Below the pieces are notes generated by a model that was not told the DNA's origin, did no database searches, and saw nothing but the letters and a program-made list of their open reading frames with translations. 64,000 nt of DNA, from the NCBI RefSeq assembly GCF_015832195.1, contig NC_052027.1, forward strand, positions 11,838,149-11,902,148. The letters are read 5' to 3'. The stretch's first letter is position 1, and each line of letters starts with the position of its first letter. Shown one piece after another: positions 10,701-27,619 of this stretch. The DNA is from Motacilla alba alba. Taxonomy: Eukaryota > Chordata > Aves > Passeriformes > Motacillidae. A program made the position numbers and the translations under genes.

Positions 10701-13700
10701 GACCTCCTAAGGGCTGTCATTTGACTTGGTCAAAGTCTCCTTTTAGTCTCTTGTTTCCTGCCCAGCCTCTAGGAACTCTGGCAGCCGGGAGTGGATAAAC
10801 AAGGCTTGTTTACCCCTGACAAGGTCTAAGATCTGTGTTTTGCTTACCACTGCAAAAGTTATCTGTGTTTCTGAAACTGAAAGCACCACAGGAATCTGTG
10901 AAAACTTAAATTGTAGTCAAAACTAGAAATTAATCTGAGCACTTGAAAAATACTGTCAGATATGGTAAAAATCTAACAACTCAACTGTTTGTCAGTGGCC
11001 TGGCTAACTTGGAATATTTTGACTTGGACAGCCTTATCTTCTGGACACACAGATGAAAACCTAGCTGCCTCTGGCAGTGTGTTTGTTTTATAGAAAGCAA
11101 TAAGGGAGTTGTCACTCAGGGTATGGCCTGATGTGAGAACCGTGCCGGGCTCTTGATATTTGTGTCAGGGTTACTAAAGCTGTTGGATGGCTCCGCTAGC
11201 TGGGTGCTGTGTTCCAAAAGGCCAGCAAACACCACTGTACAAACTGGGCTGTGTGAGCGCTATAGCTGTGTTCCAGTTAGTCCAAGGTCTATTTTACTGA
11301 TTGGAAAGCTGTCCACCAAGGAGGCCGTCGTGGTGGAGGCATCATGGAAGCTGTGCTGGTGTAGCTGCAGTGCTGTGCGTAGGCAAGGCCCTTAGTCAAG
11401 ACACATGGCTTGTTGCCTAGTGTCTCCCAGCAGCCAGCTATGTGCTCAACTCTCCTCCCACATCCTGAGATTGTCTCCCCCAGGGCAGAATAGGGGAAGT
11501 TAAGCTTGCTCTGATAAAGGGGGAGGGGTGTTAAAGCAAGCATGCCTTTTCTTGTAACAGCTTTATCCTTGGGGGAAGTCTTCTGGGAATTACCTGAAAT
11601 CCTGTAGGATTTAACAGGGGCACTGCCTCTTACTGGAAGGTGGGGGCATAGCAGTACTGATTCTTGAATGACATGACATTCTTGACATGGTTTGAGTCTC
11701 CAAGAGAAGGCAGAAGATGATATTGGGACACTTGTTATCAGTCTGTTAGGGTATGTGTGCCCAATCCTGAGAGGATATTTTGTGGTGTACAGGCCATTTA
11801 GCTGCTGGAGGAATCAGTGGATTAAAACTTCATGACTGGAAATATCCAGCTTTCAGTGAATCTTCTGGGTTTGGCTTTCTTGCTAAGATGTCTTCCTATA
11901 AGTAGAAGACTTCTACTTCAGCAGCCCTGGCTTGCTTTCTGGGAATCCTGGTCTTGTTAGTGTGTGGCATTAGCTTCAAAAGGATCTTTGTGGCCTCTTC
12001 TCCTGCCACAGCTGCAGTCTCCCATACCTGCTACCCTCTGTGGAGATGGTGGGAATCATCCTCAGGTTGTTGAGGAGCAAAGTGATCCACCCAAGGTGGC
12101 TGCCCAGCCCGGCTGCATCCCTGGGGACATTTCCTTCACTCCCTTCATCCCATCACTTTGCCCTCAGTGTGATTATCACCTGGAAGGTCCTACATGTGCT
12201 CCTGTGATCTTGGGTTTAGCAGCAGTCTGGGTGTTGGACTATTCCTCCAGACAACAAGAAGTATCCTGCAGACCTTTCCCACTGCTCCTAAGCACACTGT
12301 TGGTCTGATTGAACATGGAGAAACATATGCTGTGGTACTGTAAGCAAATGCATTTTCGTGCTTGTTCTGCTCCCACTTGCAAACCATGTGGTCAGATCAA
12401 CATGATGCCTCCTCACGAGAAGGTGGCTGCTGTGGTGTCTAAAGCAGTAGAAATCAGAGATCAGGTTTTGGCATTAGGGGTGGGGTCTAGTTCTACATGG
12501 TTTGGACTTTTCTATGGTAGAGTCACAATTAATTATGGCAGCTTTACAGTCAAAAACCTGCTCAGATCCACAGCTAGTATTTAAACTTTGTGCAGCATAG
12601 AGCAACTCTTATCTGGAGAAATTCCAGGAGGTGTAACAGGCCTGTGAATCAGTGAGGCTTAGACTGAAGAGCTTGGCTTTGAGAACTTGGGCTTGGAGCC
12701 TAACTGATCATATGCATCAGTGCCTCTCAGGAATGCAGCACTCCAGATCTCAGCCCTGAGGGAGCCACAGCTGAGCTGAGACCTCAGGCAGGGCAGACCC
12801 CTTCTCTTGTGCAAGTCCTGCAATGTCATTGCAGACATGGCTCCTACCAGTGGCATTGCTTCTGCCTTCCCTGTGTTGTCTGCTCTCTGGCAAGCTGGGT
12901 GTTGGCATGTCTCCTTCCAGTGAGCTCTGAGTCCTTGCCCACGTTAGGCATGTGTGATAGAGCCTTCAGCTGAGGGTTGAGGGGATGTCTGAGACAAGCT
13001 AAAACCTTACTACCACTGATAGGAGTGTCTAACCCAGCACTGGCTCTGGAGCATCCTTGATCACACCAGGAATCTGTTATGCTCAAAACTGTTCCAAAGT
13101 TTCTGTTTCTCAGCCAGGTTTTCTGCCTGTTTCTCCAAGCTGCATGTTGCCCCATCATTCTCTTCCTTTGGCACTGAACTGTCTTAAGAGCATGTTACCA
13201 TGGGCAGGACACAGCAGAATATTTGTGTAGGCCTGGTGTCAGCTCCATCTGGGAGCTACTTCGGACCATGTCAGTTGGCTTTTAGCACCGTGTCACACTG
13301 GTTTGGTGCCTATGTTGAAGCAGACAATCAATAGAACTTGAAGCCATGTGGATGAGCTGCTCTTGCTGCTTCCTAAGCTTCACTCAGTTCTAGAGCAGCT
13401 GCTCCAGCACTGGAGGCTGCAACTCTGCTCTCAAAAGGAGGTGGAAACTTATTGCAGACAGATGTAATCTAAAAAGCTAATTCCTCTGGGATACTGAACC
13501 ATGTTCTAAGATTCAGTTTTGATCTGAGCCATGTCAGTGTGCTAGCAGGCATCTAAAGCTCCAGGCTGTTCTTCAGGAAGGTGAAGTTTTTGGCATAGGA
13601 CTCTCACGTGGGGGTGGGATATACTGGACAGTGTATTTACACCTGACAGATTGCAATATAATGTTTTACGCAAGGTATCAAAAATTAAGTTGTAGCTGAG

Positions 13701-16700
13701 GCTTTCAGCTCCATGAACAGAGGTAATTTCTGCCTCACAGGGCTGTCTGGGAAAGGTACCAACTGGACAGAAGCCTGCTCTTGGTGGAGCAGCTCAGCTG
13801 CCTGCTGAGCTGCTCCTCTTGAGGAGGGAGTGAGGAGCTGTGCTTGAGCTTTTGGCTGGGTACCAGCAGGAGGAAATATATTGGTTAGAACAGCAACACA
13901 AATGTGTTGGGAAGAAGGAGGTGGAAATCAGTTTTTAGATGCTACTGTAGAACAGCAGCTAGAGTGTACCCTTCAGTGAAGCTGTCACAAGAATATCTTG
14001 CCAGGTGCTTTTGGTGTGGGCTCTGCTTGAACTGACTGCTGCTCCATGGTGCATGTGCAAGGCCTGAAGGCACCTCTGATTGTATGGCCTGTAGGAGCCC
14101 ACTGCCCTAAAAACAACCTATTTACAGGAAGCAGTTCTTGTGAGTTGCCAGCCCAAATTACAAGATGTTCCAGATTTCCTTTTTTAGACACAGCACATGT
14201 CCCCCCTAAATGTGAGGCTTTTCTCGATGGTATTTTCCAGTCAGCTGGGGAAGCTGAGCTCCTGATAGTCCTGTCATGGGAGTGGAAGAGAGTACTGTCC
14301 TGCTTGTGCAGCCTTCGTCAGTGCAAGACTCAACCTGCTGTTATAACTGCCTATGCCTCTGTAGTAGTGCTCCCTGTGAGGATGCTGGATACACGATCCA
14401 CCTGTAGAGCACCCAGGTTTGGTAAGGAAAATATGCAAGCTCTGTAGCAGTCAAAAACATCAAAAGCAGATGTATTTCTAGTTTCTTCCTTAAAGGCAGC
14501 TTGGCATCTCTTAAGCCACGTTGATATGAAATTAATAGCCTCTGCTGATTGTCTTCTGACTACTGCTGTGCTTTTGCCCAGCTGAAAAGACAGGACTTGT
14601 GTCACTCTTGGGAGAATGCAAGTGATGTGTTAAATGTTGGTATCTGTTGGTCGCAGATTTGTGTTGAACTGTTCAGGCAGTCACTTGCAGCTTTGTATTC
14701 ATTGACAACTTGTTAGCAATGTCTGTCTGACCAGCCAGTGGGAACGGAGGTGTTGTTAAATTGTAACTGGTAAAGCTTGTTCTGCCCCATCTGGGGCTGT
14801 GCTGCAGTTGGAGTTCGAGGCTTCAATACGAAGGGTGTCTGGACTGCTCGGACACTGCGAGGAGGAACTGTGACTCTGGTTAACTAATGGCAATAACAGG
14901 CTATGCCCTTCCTCGGAATGAGGCCGTGCTTGTTCAGAGTAGCTGAAAAATTGGAGCAAATTCATGTATCTACTCAAAGGTTTAGCTAAAGCATGGCAAG
15001 GTGCAGTGTGACCATGGGGCAAGTGGTATGTGCCAGACTGTTTGTTGTGCTTGGGCCTCTAAAAACAGAATAAATGTTCAGTGACCATCTCATTTCAGTG
15101 GCTGAAGATATAAGCAGCCATAAGCCCTTGAGATGCCAAACATGCTAGGGAACTTGATACTTTTGAGAGGGAACTGGTTCAGTCTGACTGAGCTGGTCCT
15201 GAATAATATTTCTAGCTTCAGTTTCCTTGAAGAAATGCTGAACCCAGTGAGGGAGGAGGAGGGAGGGAATAAAAATAGCTCTCTGTAGTACAGAGATATC
15301 CATGCAAGAGAACAGTGAGTAGAGGTGCCGTTTCTGTGTCAGAAGTGCACTTGGCTGCATTTTGGGACACTTCCCACATTTCAGGACAGAAGGCTATTCC
15401 AGAGCACAAGGGTAGCTCTTGTCTGGTCACTGTGGTGGGCATGCTGCTGTGTGTGGTAGCCCCTAATGGAGACCTGATCTGTCCACATCACCTTGTTCAT
15501 GGTCGGGTGTTTTTTGCTGAAGATCCTGTGGTATAGCAGGAAAGTGGAAGTTCTGCTTATCAGCCATGGCACCCAGAACAGAGCTGCAGTGCTTCAGGTT
15601 CAAATACACCTTTTTTTGGGATACCTGCTTACACTTAAGCTGCCTCCTGGGACAGGGAGCAAAAGTAGTCCTCCATAACTCTGAGTTTAGCTGTGCTCAA
15701 TGCCTGCTGCCCTGCCACTTTGTGCCTGGTTGGGGTGGTGTTAAATATTCCTGGCAGAGGACACAAGGCAAGATGTGCTGTCCAGCATCCTCACTTGAGT
15801 GCTGGGCTGGTGCTAGTGGAAGGTGCAGGTGGCAGGTTGATAGCTGTAGTAGCAGGGCACTCCTGGTCAAACATTCCAGCCTCTATAGACATGTTAGGAT
15901 TGTGATTCCAACTGTTCAATAGCAAAGCTGAAACAGTAAAGACTGCTCAGCAGCTTCAAAACTGGTATGGGTGTGCTGCTGCTTAAGGAGCCTTGTCTTC
16001 CAAGGAGGTGAGATTCCCCCAGGGCTGGATGCTTTCACGCTGAAACTGTCCATGAGCTATTTAGAATATTCCTTTTGCCAGGCCTGCTTCTGTTAAAGCA
16101 TAGCTAATCTGAGGCCTGGTGAGCCATCAATGCAAACTACTACTGTTCCTTGCTTGTACCAACCCAATTAATATTAAAATGCCTGCATTGTGACTTGACA
16201 TGTGAACATCTCTAAGGAATTCATAACCCTCCATTTCTGCTTTGAGTTAAAGCAGCTGTCTTAATATAGCAAGGGAAAGGACAGTTGTAATGTACTCTGA
16301 AGCAGCAAGAGAAACCTAATTAGACTTGGCATAGGCTTTATTTGCTCTTGAATCTGAGCTGTAGTGCTATGAAGCTTCATAGGATGGGTTTTGACTCTTC
16401 CTTTCAGATTAGCTAAACCAGTGATACTTGCAGTGTTAGCAATTTTCCCTTGCTACTCCTGCAGGTGAGAGTTAAAGGTAATAACAGCATTGTGGGACAG
16501 AGTGTGCTATACCAGCTTAATTTCTTGAGGGTCAGCATATCATTAATGGCTTGTTTGCTTAGAGGATAGGCATTAAAAATGGAGTGGAAGGTTTCCTCTC
16601 CTGTATTAGAGACAGCTGTGTCATTTCTTTGGCACCAGTTAAGCCAGGGGGAGGAATGATTCTGGTGATCAGCCCTTGGCTGATGTGGAGTGTCTGGTGG

Positions 16701-18339
16701 CTCCTGAGCAGGGCTGGCTGGGTGTGCTGCTCTAGGCTGTGTTCTGAGCAGTCATGCAGATGACCTCGCTCAAAAAGATTTCATGTAGTGTGAAACAGAG
16801 CTGAGTCTTGGATCACATCTTAACAAACAAGTTTTTCTTTGTGATACCTCTGAAAAAGGAAGTGTTTGTTCAGAAGTGCTCCCAGGACTGGACACGAGCT
16901 CCATATGAGCTCTCACACTGCCATCTGAAGGGTGTGTGCCTCAACAGGGTGCTGCTCTGGAGTAATTGTGTCAAATACCATAAGGCAAGACAAGCTGCAT
17001 TATATAGTGCAAAGCAGTCTTAGTGCTGAGTCAGTGGGACCCCGGCCTATCTCAACTCAACCATTTTCTACAGGACCTGAGGATGTGTTTCCTTGTTGTA
17101 CTGGGCAAGGAATAACTTTGAAGCGTTGGTCTGTTTATACCTGCAATAAAAGATCATTAAAGAGGGCCTGGCCAGTGAACTGACTGGGCTTCAAGGCAGT
17201 ATCAGTCAAGCCTGAAACAAGGGTGTGAGACTGGGCAGTGTCCAGAGACTGCTGGTCCCTGGCAGGGCTGCAGTTCCTCGCTGTCTCATGGCCCACACCA
17301 AATATGAAGCTGCAGCAGCTCTTCCTGTGCTATGGCTCACATCCGTTGCATCACCTGGGATGGAAGCTGAGTGTCTCACCTGCCTGGTGTGGATGGGGCA
17401 GTGACAGCCCTTCACGTGGCTGGGTAGCCTGTCAGCTATGACAAGAAGGCAGTGTCAGCTCTGACTCAGCCTGACTTCCTATGTCTGCAGGTGGCTGCTA
17501 AGGTAATGAATCTTGACAAAGCAGTTTTCCCTCCCCTCATAGTGGAACTTCAGGCTATGTTGAACTTGGGAGATAAGCATGCAGTGTGATTTAGTGTTGC
17601 AATTTAGGGCTCTGCAAATCCCTTCCTAAGCATGAGAACTAATGCCAGCTTGTCCAAAGCTGCTTCGAATACCAGGAGGCAGTGAGCTGCAGCAGCAAGT
17701 GATATTGGAAAATAGAAGCAGTTCCCAGAAGCATGCTGGGTTCTGGCACAGCCACTTCTGGGTGAGTTGTTTTCCTCTGTCCTGAGGAAATCAGGTGACT
17801 TGCACTGGACCTGAACCTATGCAGATGTTTTTCATGACAGTTCAGTGTACACAGCTGTCTTTAGGCTGTTTTAAAGCTCTCTTTGCTTGCTTCTTGCTCC
17901 ATCTGGGCTGCTTGTGCTGCACAAGTCTCTGGCTTGGCTGGCAAAAGTGTCACTTGTTCTGTGCTTTGTGAACGCAGGAGGTGCAGGCTTGAAGGGGCTT
18001 CTGTGGTCTGTTCCACCTATGGCTACAGGGGAGACAAGCTGTGGTCTGTGCATCTTGGCAAGAGCAGAAGCAGAGCTCGGTGTTGGTGCTGTTGACAGCT
18101 TTCAGCTGGCTCTGTCTTGGCGAGCATAGCTGTGCTGTCACTTGGATCAGTGAACAGTGCGGTCCACTGGAAAAGAGAAGTGTTGACTCTTGGAGAAACT
18201 GCCCCCACACGCTCTCTGGCCTCTGCTAACACGCATCTAAGGGTGGCGTGAGCCCTGGGGGTGACCTGTCCCTGCTGCTCACTGCACAGCCCCTGGCTGT
18301 TATCTCCTCAGCACTGAGTCCTGTTTAGGTGTACCTCAA

Positions 18340-20045
18340 GGATCTCATGAGGTTATGCAGGGAAAAAAAACCCAGAAGGGCCAAAGTTCAACTGGAACTT
18401 AATCTGACTACTGCTGTAAAAGATAATAAAAAGTGGTTTTATACATTAGCAACAAAAGAGAGCTGAGAGCTAAGAGAAATCCCCATCCTTTATCAGATGT
18501 GGAGGGAAGCATAGTGATAAAAGATGAGGAGAAGGCCTGCTACATGACTTAGACACACACCCAAGACTCAGTGGCTTTGTGGGTGGGTACTGAGGGAACT
18601 GGTGGAAGTGTTCCCTGGGCCCCTTTCAATCCAGCAGTTGTGGCTCCCTGGGGAGGTCCCAGTGGACTGGAAATTAGCAAATGAAATGTCCATCTACAAG
18701 AAGGGTCAGAAGGAGGACCTGTGCAAGGCCTCTTAGTCTGACCTTGGTGCCAGAGAAGGTTATGGAGCAGATATCTTGAATGCCACCGTGCAACCTGTAC
18801 AGCACACCGGGGATCGGGCCCAGTGAGCATAGGTTTAGGAAAGGCAGGTCCTGCTTTGACCAGCCTTGTCTCCTATGGCAAAGTACCCTGCTTAGTGTAT
18901 CAGTGACAGGTTGTGGATGTGATCTGTCTGGATTTTAGTACAGCCTTTGACACTGTTTCCCAGAGCATTCTCCTGAAGAAGCTGGCTGCTCATGGCTTGG
19001 ACAAGGGCACTGTTTGCTGGGTGAAAAACTGGCTGGATGACTGGGCCCAGAGAGTGGTGGGGAATGGAGTTAGATCCAGCTGGCAGCTGGTCACCAGTGC
19101 TGTTCCCCTGGGATCGGTGCTAGGGCCAGTCTAGTTTAATGTCTTTATCAGTGCTCTGGGTGAGGGGATGGAGGGCACCCTCAGTACATTTGCAGATGAC
19201 TCCAAGCTGGATGGGAGTGCTGATCTGCTGGAGGGTAGCAGGGCTCTGCAGAGGGATCTGGACAGGCTGGATCCATGGGCCAAGACCTGTGGTGTGAGGA
19301 TCAACAAGGTAAAGATGGATCCTGCCTTTGGGTCACAACAACCCCCTGCATCTCCAGGCTGGGGGCAGAGTGGCTGGAAAGCTGCCTGAAGGAAAAGATC
19401 TGGGGATGTTGGTTGATGTTCAGCAGCTGAACATGAGCCCAGGTGTGCCCAGGTGGCCAAGAAGGCCGGTGGCATCCTGGCTGTGTCAGCAATAGTGTGG
19501 CCAGCAGGAGCAGGGCAGTGCTTGTCCCCCTGTACTGGGCACTGCTGAGGCCACAGCTCAAATCCTGGGCTCAGTTTTGGGCCCCTCACTACACAAAGAC
19601 ATTGAGGTGCTGGAGCGTGTCCAGAGAGGGGCAAGGGAGCTGGGGAAGGGGCTGGAGCACAAGTCTCCTTGGGACTAGCTGGGGGTGTTTGGCCTGGGGA
19701 AAAGGAGGCTTGGGGGAACCTTATGGATCTACAGCACCTAAGAGGAAGATAGAGCCAGGTTGGGCTCTTCTCCCAGGTAACAAGTGACCAGATGAGGAAA
19801 CAGCCCAAGTTATGCCAGGGAGGTTTAGATTGGATATTAAGTAAAACTTCTTCACTAAAAGCACTGTCAAGCATCAGAATGGGCTGCCTAGGCCAGTGGT
19901 GGAATCACCATCCCCGGAGGTGTTTGAAAGCCAGGTAGTTGTGGCAGAGGGACACGAGTTAGTGGTGGTTTGGCAGTGCTGGGCTAATGGTTGGACTCAT
20001 TGGATGGTCCTAGAGGCCTTTCCCAGCCTAAACAGCCCTCTGAGG
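18340..20045 (+). mobile_element. CR1 LINE fragment with decayed reverse-transcriptase region
   Basis: This is the longest CR1 copy in the window, in the same orientation as RAB7A. It shows the region before the RT domain (18360-18530), RT sequence from about 18905, the FADD-type catalytic box at 19189-19200, and then the CR1 3' end up to about 20045. It is dead: near 18535 the consensus is interrupted by an internal deletion, so that 'gaggagaaggc' joins directly to 'ctgctacatgacttagacac', and the RT frame meets a stop at about 19133 where the family has a leucine (GPV then stop then FNVF). It has no clean octamer tail. Boundaries are judged by eye. Confidence 0.85.
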
Positions 20046-21728
20046 TGGGTGCAGTCCAAAAACATGTAGCTGTAGGTGCATCACTACAGTGGCTGCAGGG
20101 GTGCTGCTTCAGCTGCTGCAGCATTCACTGACAGCAAAGGCTAAAGCTCTTCATGTCTTCTAACCCTCAAAGCTTGAGATGATTAAGATCTTTTGCAACT
20201 GGACTGCATCTAGTGAGAGGCTTCTACAGCTTGAAGCCTCCTGTAGTAGTGGGGTGAAATGGGTGTAGTTATCTAGCACCTTAGGCTGTTGTGTATCCCA
20301 GGAAGCACATAAGGATCAAGCTGCTTGAAGGCATAAATCCCTGTTGTAGAAGCAATGCTTAGCTGTGAAAAGCTATTCCTTAGCTTCAGGAATAGCTCCT
20401 GAAGAGTAGGAGTTGTATGCTATAATGAATGTGGTATAGCAAGATGGGAATTTTAGGGTAAGCAAGTCCATATATAAGGGCTTAATACCAAGGCCTGTTG
20501 TCAAGGATCTTTGAAGCAAGTAGCACAGCTATAGCCATCCTGTGGCTCCTCTTGCTGTACTGAACCTTGGCTCCTTCAGGAAAGCCAAGTCCTTGTGTTG
20601 TGGAGCAGGTGAGTACCAAAACTGGGTCTGTGATTTGATCCAGCATATAATAGTGGCTGGCCCACCCCCTCCCCAGAGATGTGGAGCAGGGCTTCAGGGT
20701 AGGAAGGGTGTGCTCAGCCACTGGACAGATCCTGTACTTGCTCTCACCATGCTAAAGAATATCCAAAAGTGTATTCAGGCCTGCTGCAGCGGATGAACTT
20801 GCAGCTGCCTCACTGGTCTGAAGAAGACCTGGGAGCAGATGAGTGTGGAACTCTGAAGCTCAGCTCTCTCTTAATTGGATGGGCCATTAGTGCCCAGTTT
20901 AGAGCCTCCTGCTATGAAGTTTTTCAGTTAGAGGATGCAACTGAACAAACAAGTCATGATCTGATGGAGTAGATGGCCATCAGTGGGCTGAATGTTGAGG
21001 TTTGTCACTGTAACCTTACTACACCAAAGCTGAGGTGGCAGCTTCCTGTGCCCTCAGAAGCCACAGTCTGGCAGCAGTTTGCTTTATAATTCAGCTGCCT
21101 TGTGTGGCTGTTGCAGCTGCTTCAACCACAGCATGTCCTTGGGTCCTTGGGATTTGGTTCTTTCACAAAGCACAGCTGCTGGAGAAAGCTACCACTTCTC
21201 CAAGCTCGTGATTGAGGAAATGCCTTTTTTTTTTTTTCCTTATTTTTTGCTGGAAAACTACTGAACAGCACAAAAAAGCTTGAGTGTGGTATTAGACACG
21301 TGCCTGCTTACCCCTCACTTTGTGGCATGTGTAAGAATTGTTAGTCTGTGTTGGGAGCTGGTATGATTTACTGCACTGCCTCAGGTCAAGGGAGATAGAT
21401 CAGCCCAGGCTATCTGCCAAATGGTCTGGAAATGGGATCCAGAAGGGCCTTGGTACAGTAAATGACAAGTGCTCAGCTCATCTCCCTCTTGGTATTAAAT
21501 TGCCACTCCTGGTCCGGTGTGGCCCAGCCTGTGCAGTGGGCAGACACCTGGTCAGTGCTGAGCGTAGCCTTGAATTGGGAGTCTGGTTTCAGGAGTGCTG
21601 GGCCCTGCCTGTCCCTGGCTCCTTGCTGGGAGTCGGGTTTCCCAGACTCCATACTTGCTGCTTGCTTTCTTGAGGAATGACATACTAATGGCTTGTGATG
21701 GGATTGTTCTTCCTTTCTAGTGTGAAAG

Positions 21729-24813
<3,085 letters not shown>

Positions 24814-26065
24814 GGGGAGCGGGAGGGGTTGAGCACAGTCCTTCACAAACAAATATCACACTTAGGCCTTCAAACACACAGCCCCTCTTCTGTGTTTAAA
24901 ATGAAATTACAAAAAAAAAAATAAAATTGCATCTCCAGCTGCCAAAATCCACCCATCTCTCATGAGCATCTGAGTCCTGCACTTCAGAGCTCAGGTCCCC
25001 ACACCATCCACATCACACTTCATGGTAACAGACCTTTCTCTTAGTTTAAAATGGAAACTGTTATGTATGTTTGGAACTGAATCTTAATTCCGGGTGTCCA
25101 ATGGAGAGAAACTGTTTACAGGTAATCTGTGTAACAAGTTACATACATTTTTAACTGTCTCGTGTTTTCCCCCCGTGAAGGCTGCAATTGGAAAGGCTGA
25201 TTACCCATAGTTCATTGCAAGCTCAGCACTCAGTCAGACTAGGTTGAGTTTTGTATGTATCTCTGTTAATGCTTGTTACTTTTAACTAATCAGATCTTTT
25301 TACAGTATCCATGTATTATGTAATGCTTCTTTAGGAAAAATCTTATAGTACATGTTAATATATGCAACCAATTAAAAATGTATAAATTAGTGTAAAATTC
25401 CTGAATTACATGTTCAAGTACTGAAACACAGGTTGTGTAGAAAGTGAGGAGGACACTTGTGACCTGCGGCGTGCTAGCAACACAGAGTCCAGATAGAGGC
25501 AGTATTCTGTACAGTAGAGATGAACTATGTAAGCCTTCTTGTTTTGAGGCCAAAAAGGCTTCATCTTCTGGAAAAATCTGTCTGGCTTCCTTGTATCTAA
25601 ATTCTCAGATTTGCATAACAGCATTGATATGCACACTGGATTATTGGATTTAAAATTAAATACAGCTATGAAATGACCTCATTTGTTCACCTCCCCTACT
25701 GCTTAACTCCTGACATCCTGGAGCGAGCACGAGGAGCCAGAGCTGAGGTGTGCCTGTGGCTCTTTGTGCTGTGGAAGGAGCTCCTCTCCCACTTGGGGTG
25801 TGGTAGCTGTTTCTTAATGAATGACCTGGACTACGAATCTTCCCTTTCTTCTTACTGACTGCTAATCTGGATTTTTGGTATGGAAAAACTTGGCAATCTA
25901 GTCCCTTTCCTCTCTTCCTTTCTTCCTGGTATTTGTTCTTGCATTTGTAGCTTGCTTAAATGGAGCCCTTCTACCTGTTTTCCAGAGGTCTACATTCTAG
26001 TACGTAGGCTGAGCTCTTATGTAAAGAAACAAACATGATGCCAATAAACTTAACAAGAACAAACT
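24814..26065 (+). other. RAB7A: RAB7A 3' UTR with alternative poly(A) signals
   Basis: Untranslated sequence follows the TGA at 24811-24813. Three candidate signals are visible: AATAAA at 24920-24925 just after an A-run, ATTAAA at 25371-25376, and AATAAA at 26043-26048. The last gives a UTR of about 1.25 kb, which fits the long RAB7A mRNA of other vertebrates; the first would give a short form of about 120 nt. Which are used cannot be told from sequence. Confidence 0.65.
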
Positions 26066-27600
26066 TTCTTGTTTACTTCTGTTTCTGACTCTTTTTTTCC
26101 TCTACTAACATGCTTTCTTTCCTCTGTCTAGTCACCATTCCAGCAAGCAAATGCCTGCTAACTGAAGGACATTTGTGCTTCTTCTTTACTACAAAGTTTG
26201 TGCCTTCCAGCTTGGTTTTTGAGAGTGGGGTGAGCCAGCCCTGCTTGCCTGGCTGGGGCACTGCTAGAGTTACCCCTCTGCTTCTCTGGAATCTGCTTGC
26301 AGGGGCAGGAATGCTGCTGGATCAGATCCCTCGGTGAGCACAGTCCTTCAGCCCTGTTCTGGGCAAATGTCCTGGACAGCCTTTGTGTTTTGGGTCAGGC
26401 TGTTAAAGCTCTTGCTGCCCTCCCCTTGGAGGGGTTGTGTGAGCAGAGCAGGCTCAGCCCTTCCTGCTCACCAGCAGGGCTGGCCTGGAGTTCTTGGAGT
26501 GAGTTGAGGGACTTTCTGTGCTCCAGCCTAGTCAAAGTTAAGCCTTTAATTTCTGGATGCTGGCTATGACCCTCTGCTTGCACTCACCAAGGCTGAGCTG
26601 ACAACTGTACCCAGAGGAAGATGGAAAACAGAGTTCAGTGAAATGAGGGCAGTTATTTCAAGAGCTTTCTAACAGTTTTTGTGCTCCATATCCTATTTTA
26701 TAGTGCTGTCCTCTCATACTTTTCTCACTTGACTGGGCTTTCGCTGTCCACATCAATCTCAAATAACTGCGCTAGCAATGTGTCCTGGTGGGACCACTTT
26801 TCTGTCTGTGTGCTTTTTGAAAGACCTAGGCCTTCTGCTCATCTTCATTTAAAGTGTTGCTCTGCACTTGATTTCTGTGGATGTAGCTGGAATGTGGAGA
26901 AAGCCAAGCTGGGGGAGGGGGGAACAATAACCCTGAAGTTCTTGGGGAAAGGAGATGGTCTGAACTTTGCGGCCCTCAGGCTCAGGCTGCAAGGGCTGTG
27001 GCTGAGCCCTCAAGCGACCCTGCGTTTAATGTCCTTCCAGTCAGATCAACTGGCAATAACCCAAGGCAGAGGGAGAGCGCTCCAGATGCGGCAGGACAGC
27101 TGTGGGGCTCCTTGCCACAGGATGTTATGGATGCTTAAGGGGAGGGGAGGATTCCATTTGCCACTTACATATCAATGTTTTTACAGGTGGGAATACACAC
27201 AAGTGTACAAAAACCAGTGCAGAAGGCAAGCAGCATGGGAATTGGTGCCCTGCTGTTACACTCAGGGGTGCTGGTGTCACAGGTGGGCACTGGTGTTCTG
27301 TGTGAATCACTGCCATCACTGTGCTCTGGAGTAGCCAGCTGGCCTGTCGCTGCAGGGAGCACACACACTTAAAACCCCTCCCTGCACCATTGGAGTCTCA
27401 TGGCTTTTACTTTTGTGATGGCCTCTGTTGCTGCTGCAATGACCGTGTAAAAATGCATGTAAAGACCCACCATGACTGCAAGGGTGACTTGTTGCTGGCT
27501 GAATCCCAGAGGAAACCCGGCCCTGGAAGAGGCTGAGGCATTCAGCTGCTTCATGGAGGCAGCTGAGCTCAGGCGTGGTTTTGCTCTTTGCCCAAGTCCT
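26066..27600. other. Intergenic sequence between RAB7A and an orphan CpG island
   Basis: No exon, RNA gene or known repeat was recognised. A 217-codon open frame at 26681-27334 (+) has no domain-like feature, and overlapping frames on both strands look equally random. Confidence 0.45.
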
Positions 27601-27619
27601 GGCAGGGCAGGAGGAATAG

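Larger units (their letters stand above)
5659..21720 (+). other. RAB7A: RAB7A intron 1 (about 16 kb)
   Basis: This spans the donor GTGAGC at 5659 to the acceptor CTTTCTAG at 21720. It holds the tail of the CpG island, a reversed CR1 fragment (7493-7790) and a longer forward CR1 (18340-20045). The rest is unique-looking intron sequence with no recognisable exon or RNA gene. Small open frames, such as one of 101 codons at 9106-9411, have no family features. Confidence 0.7.
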
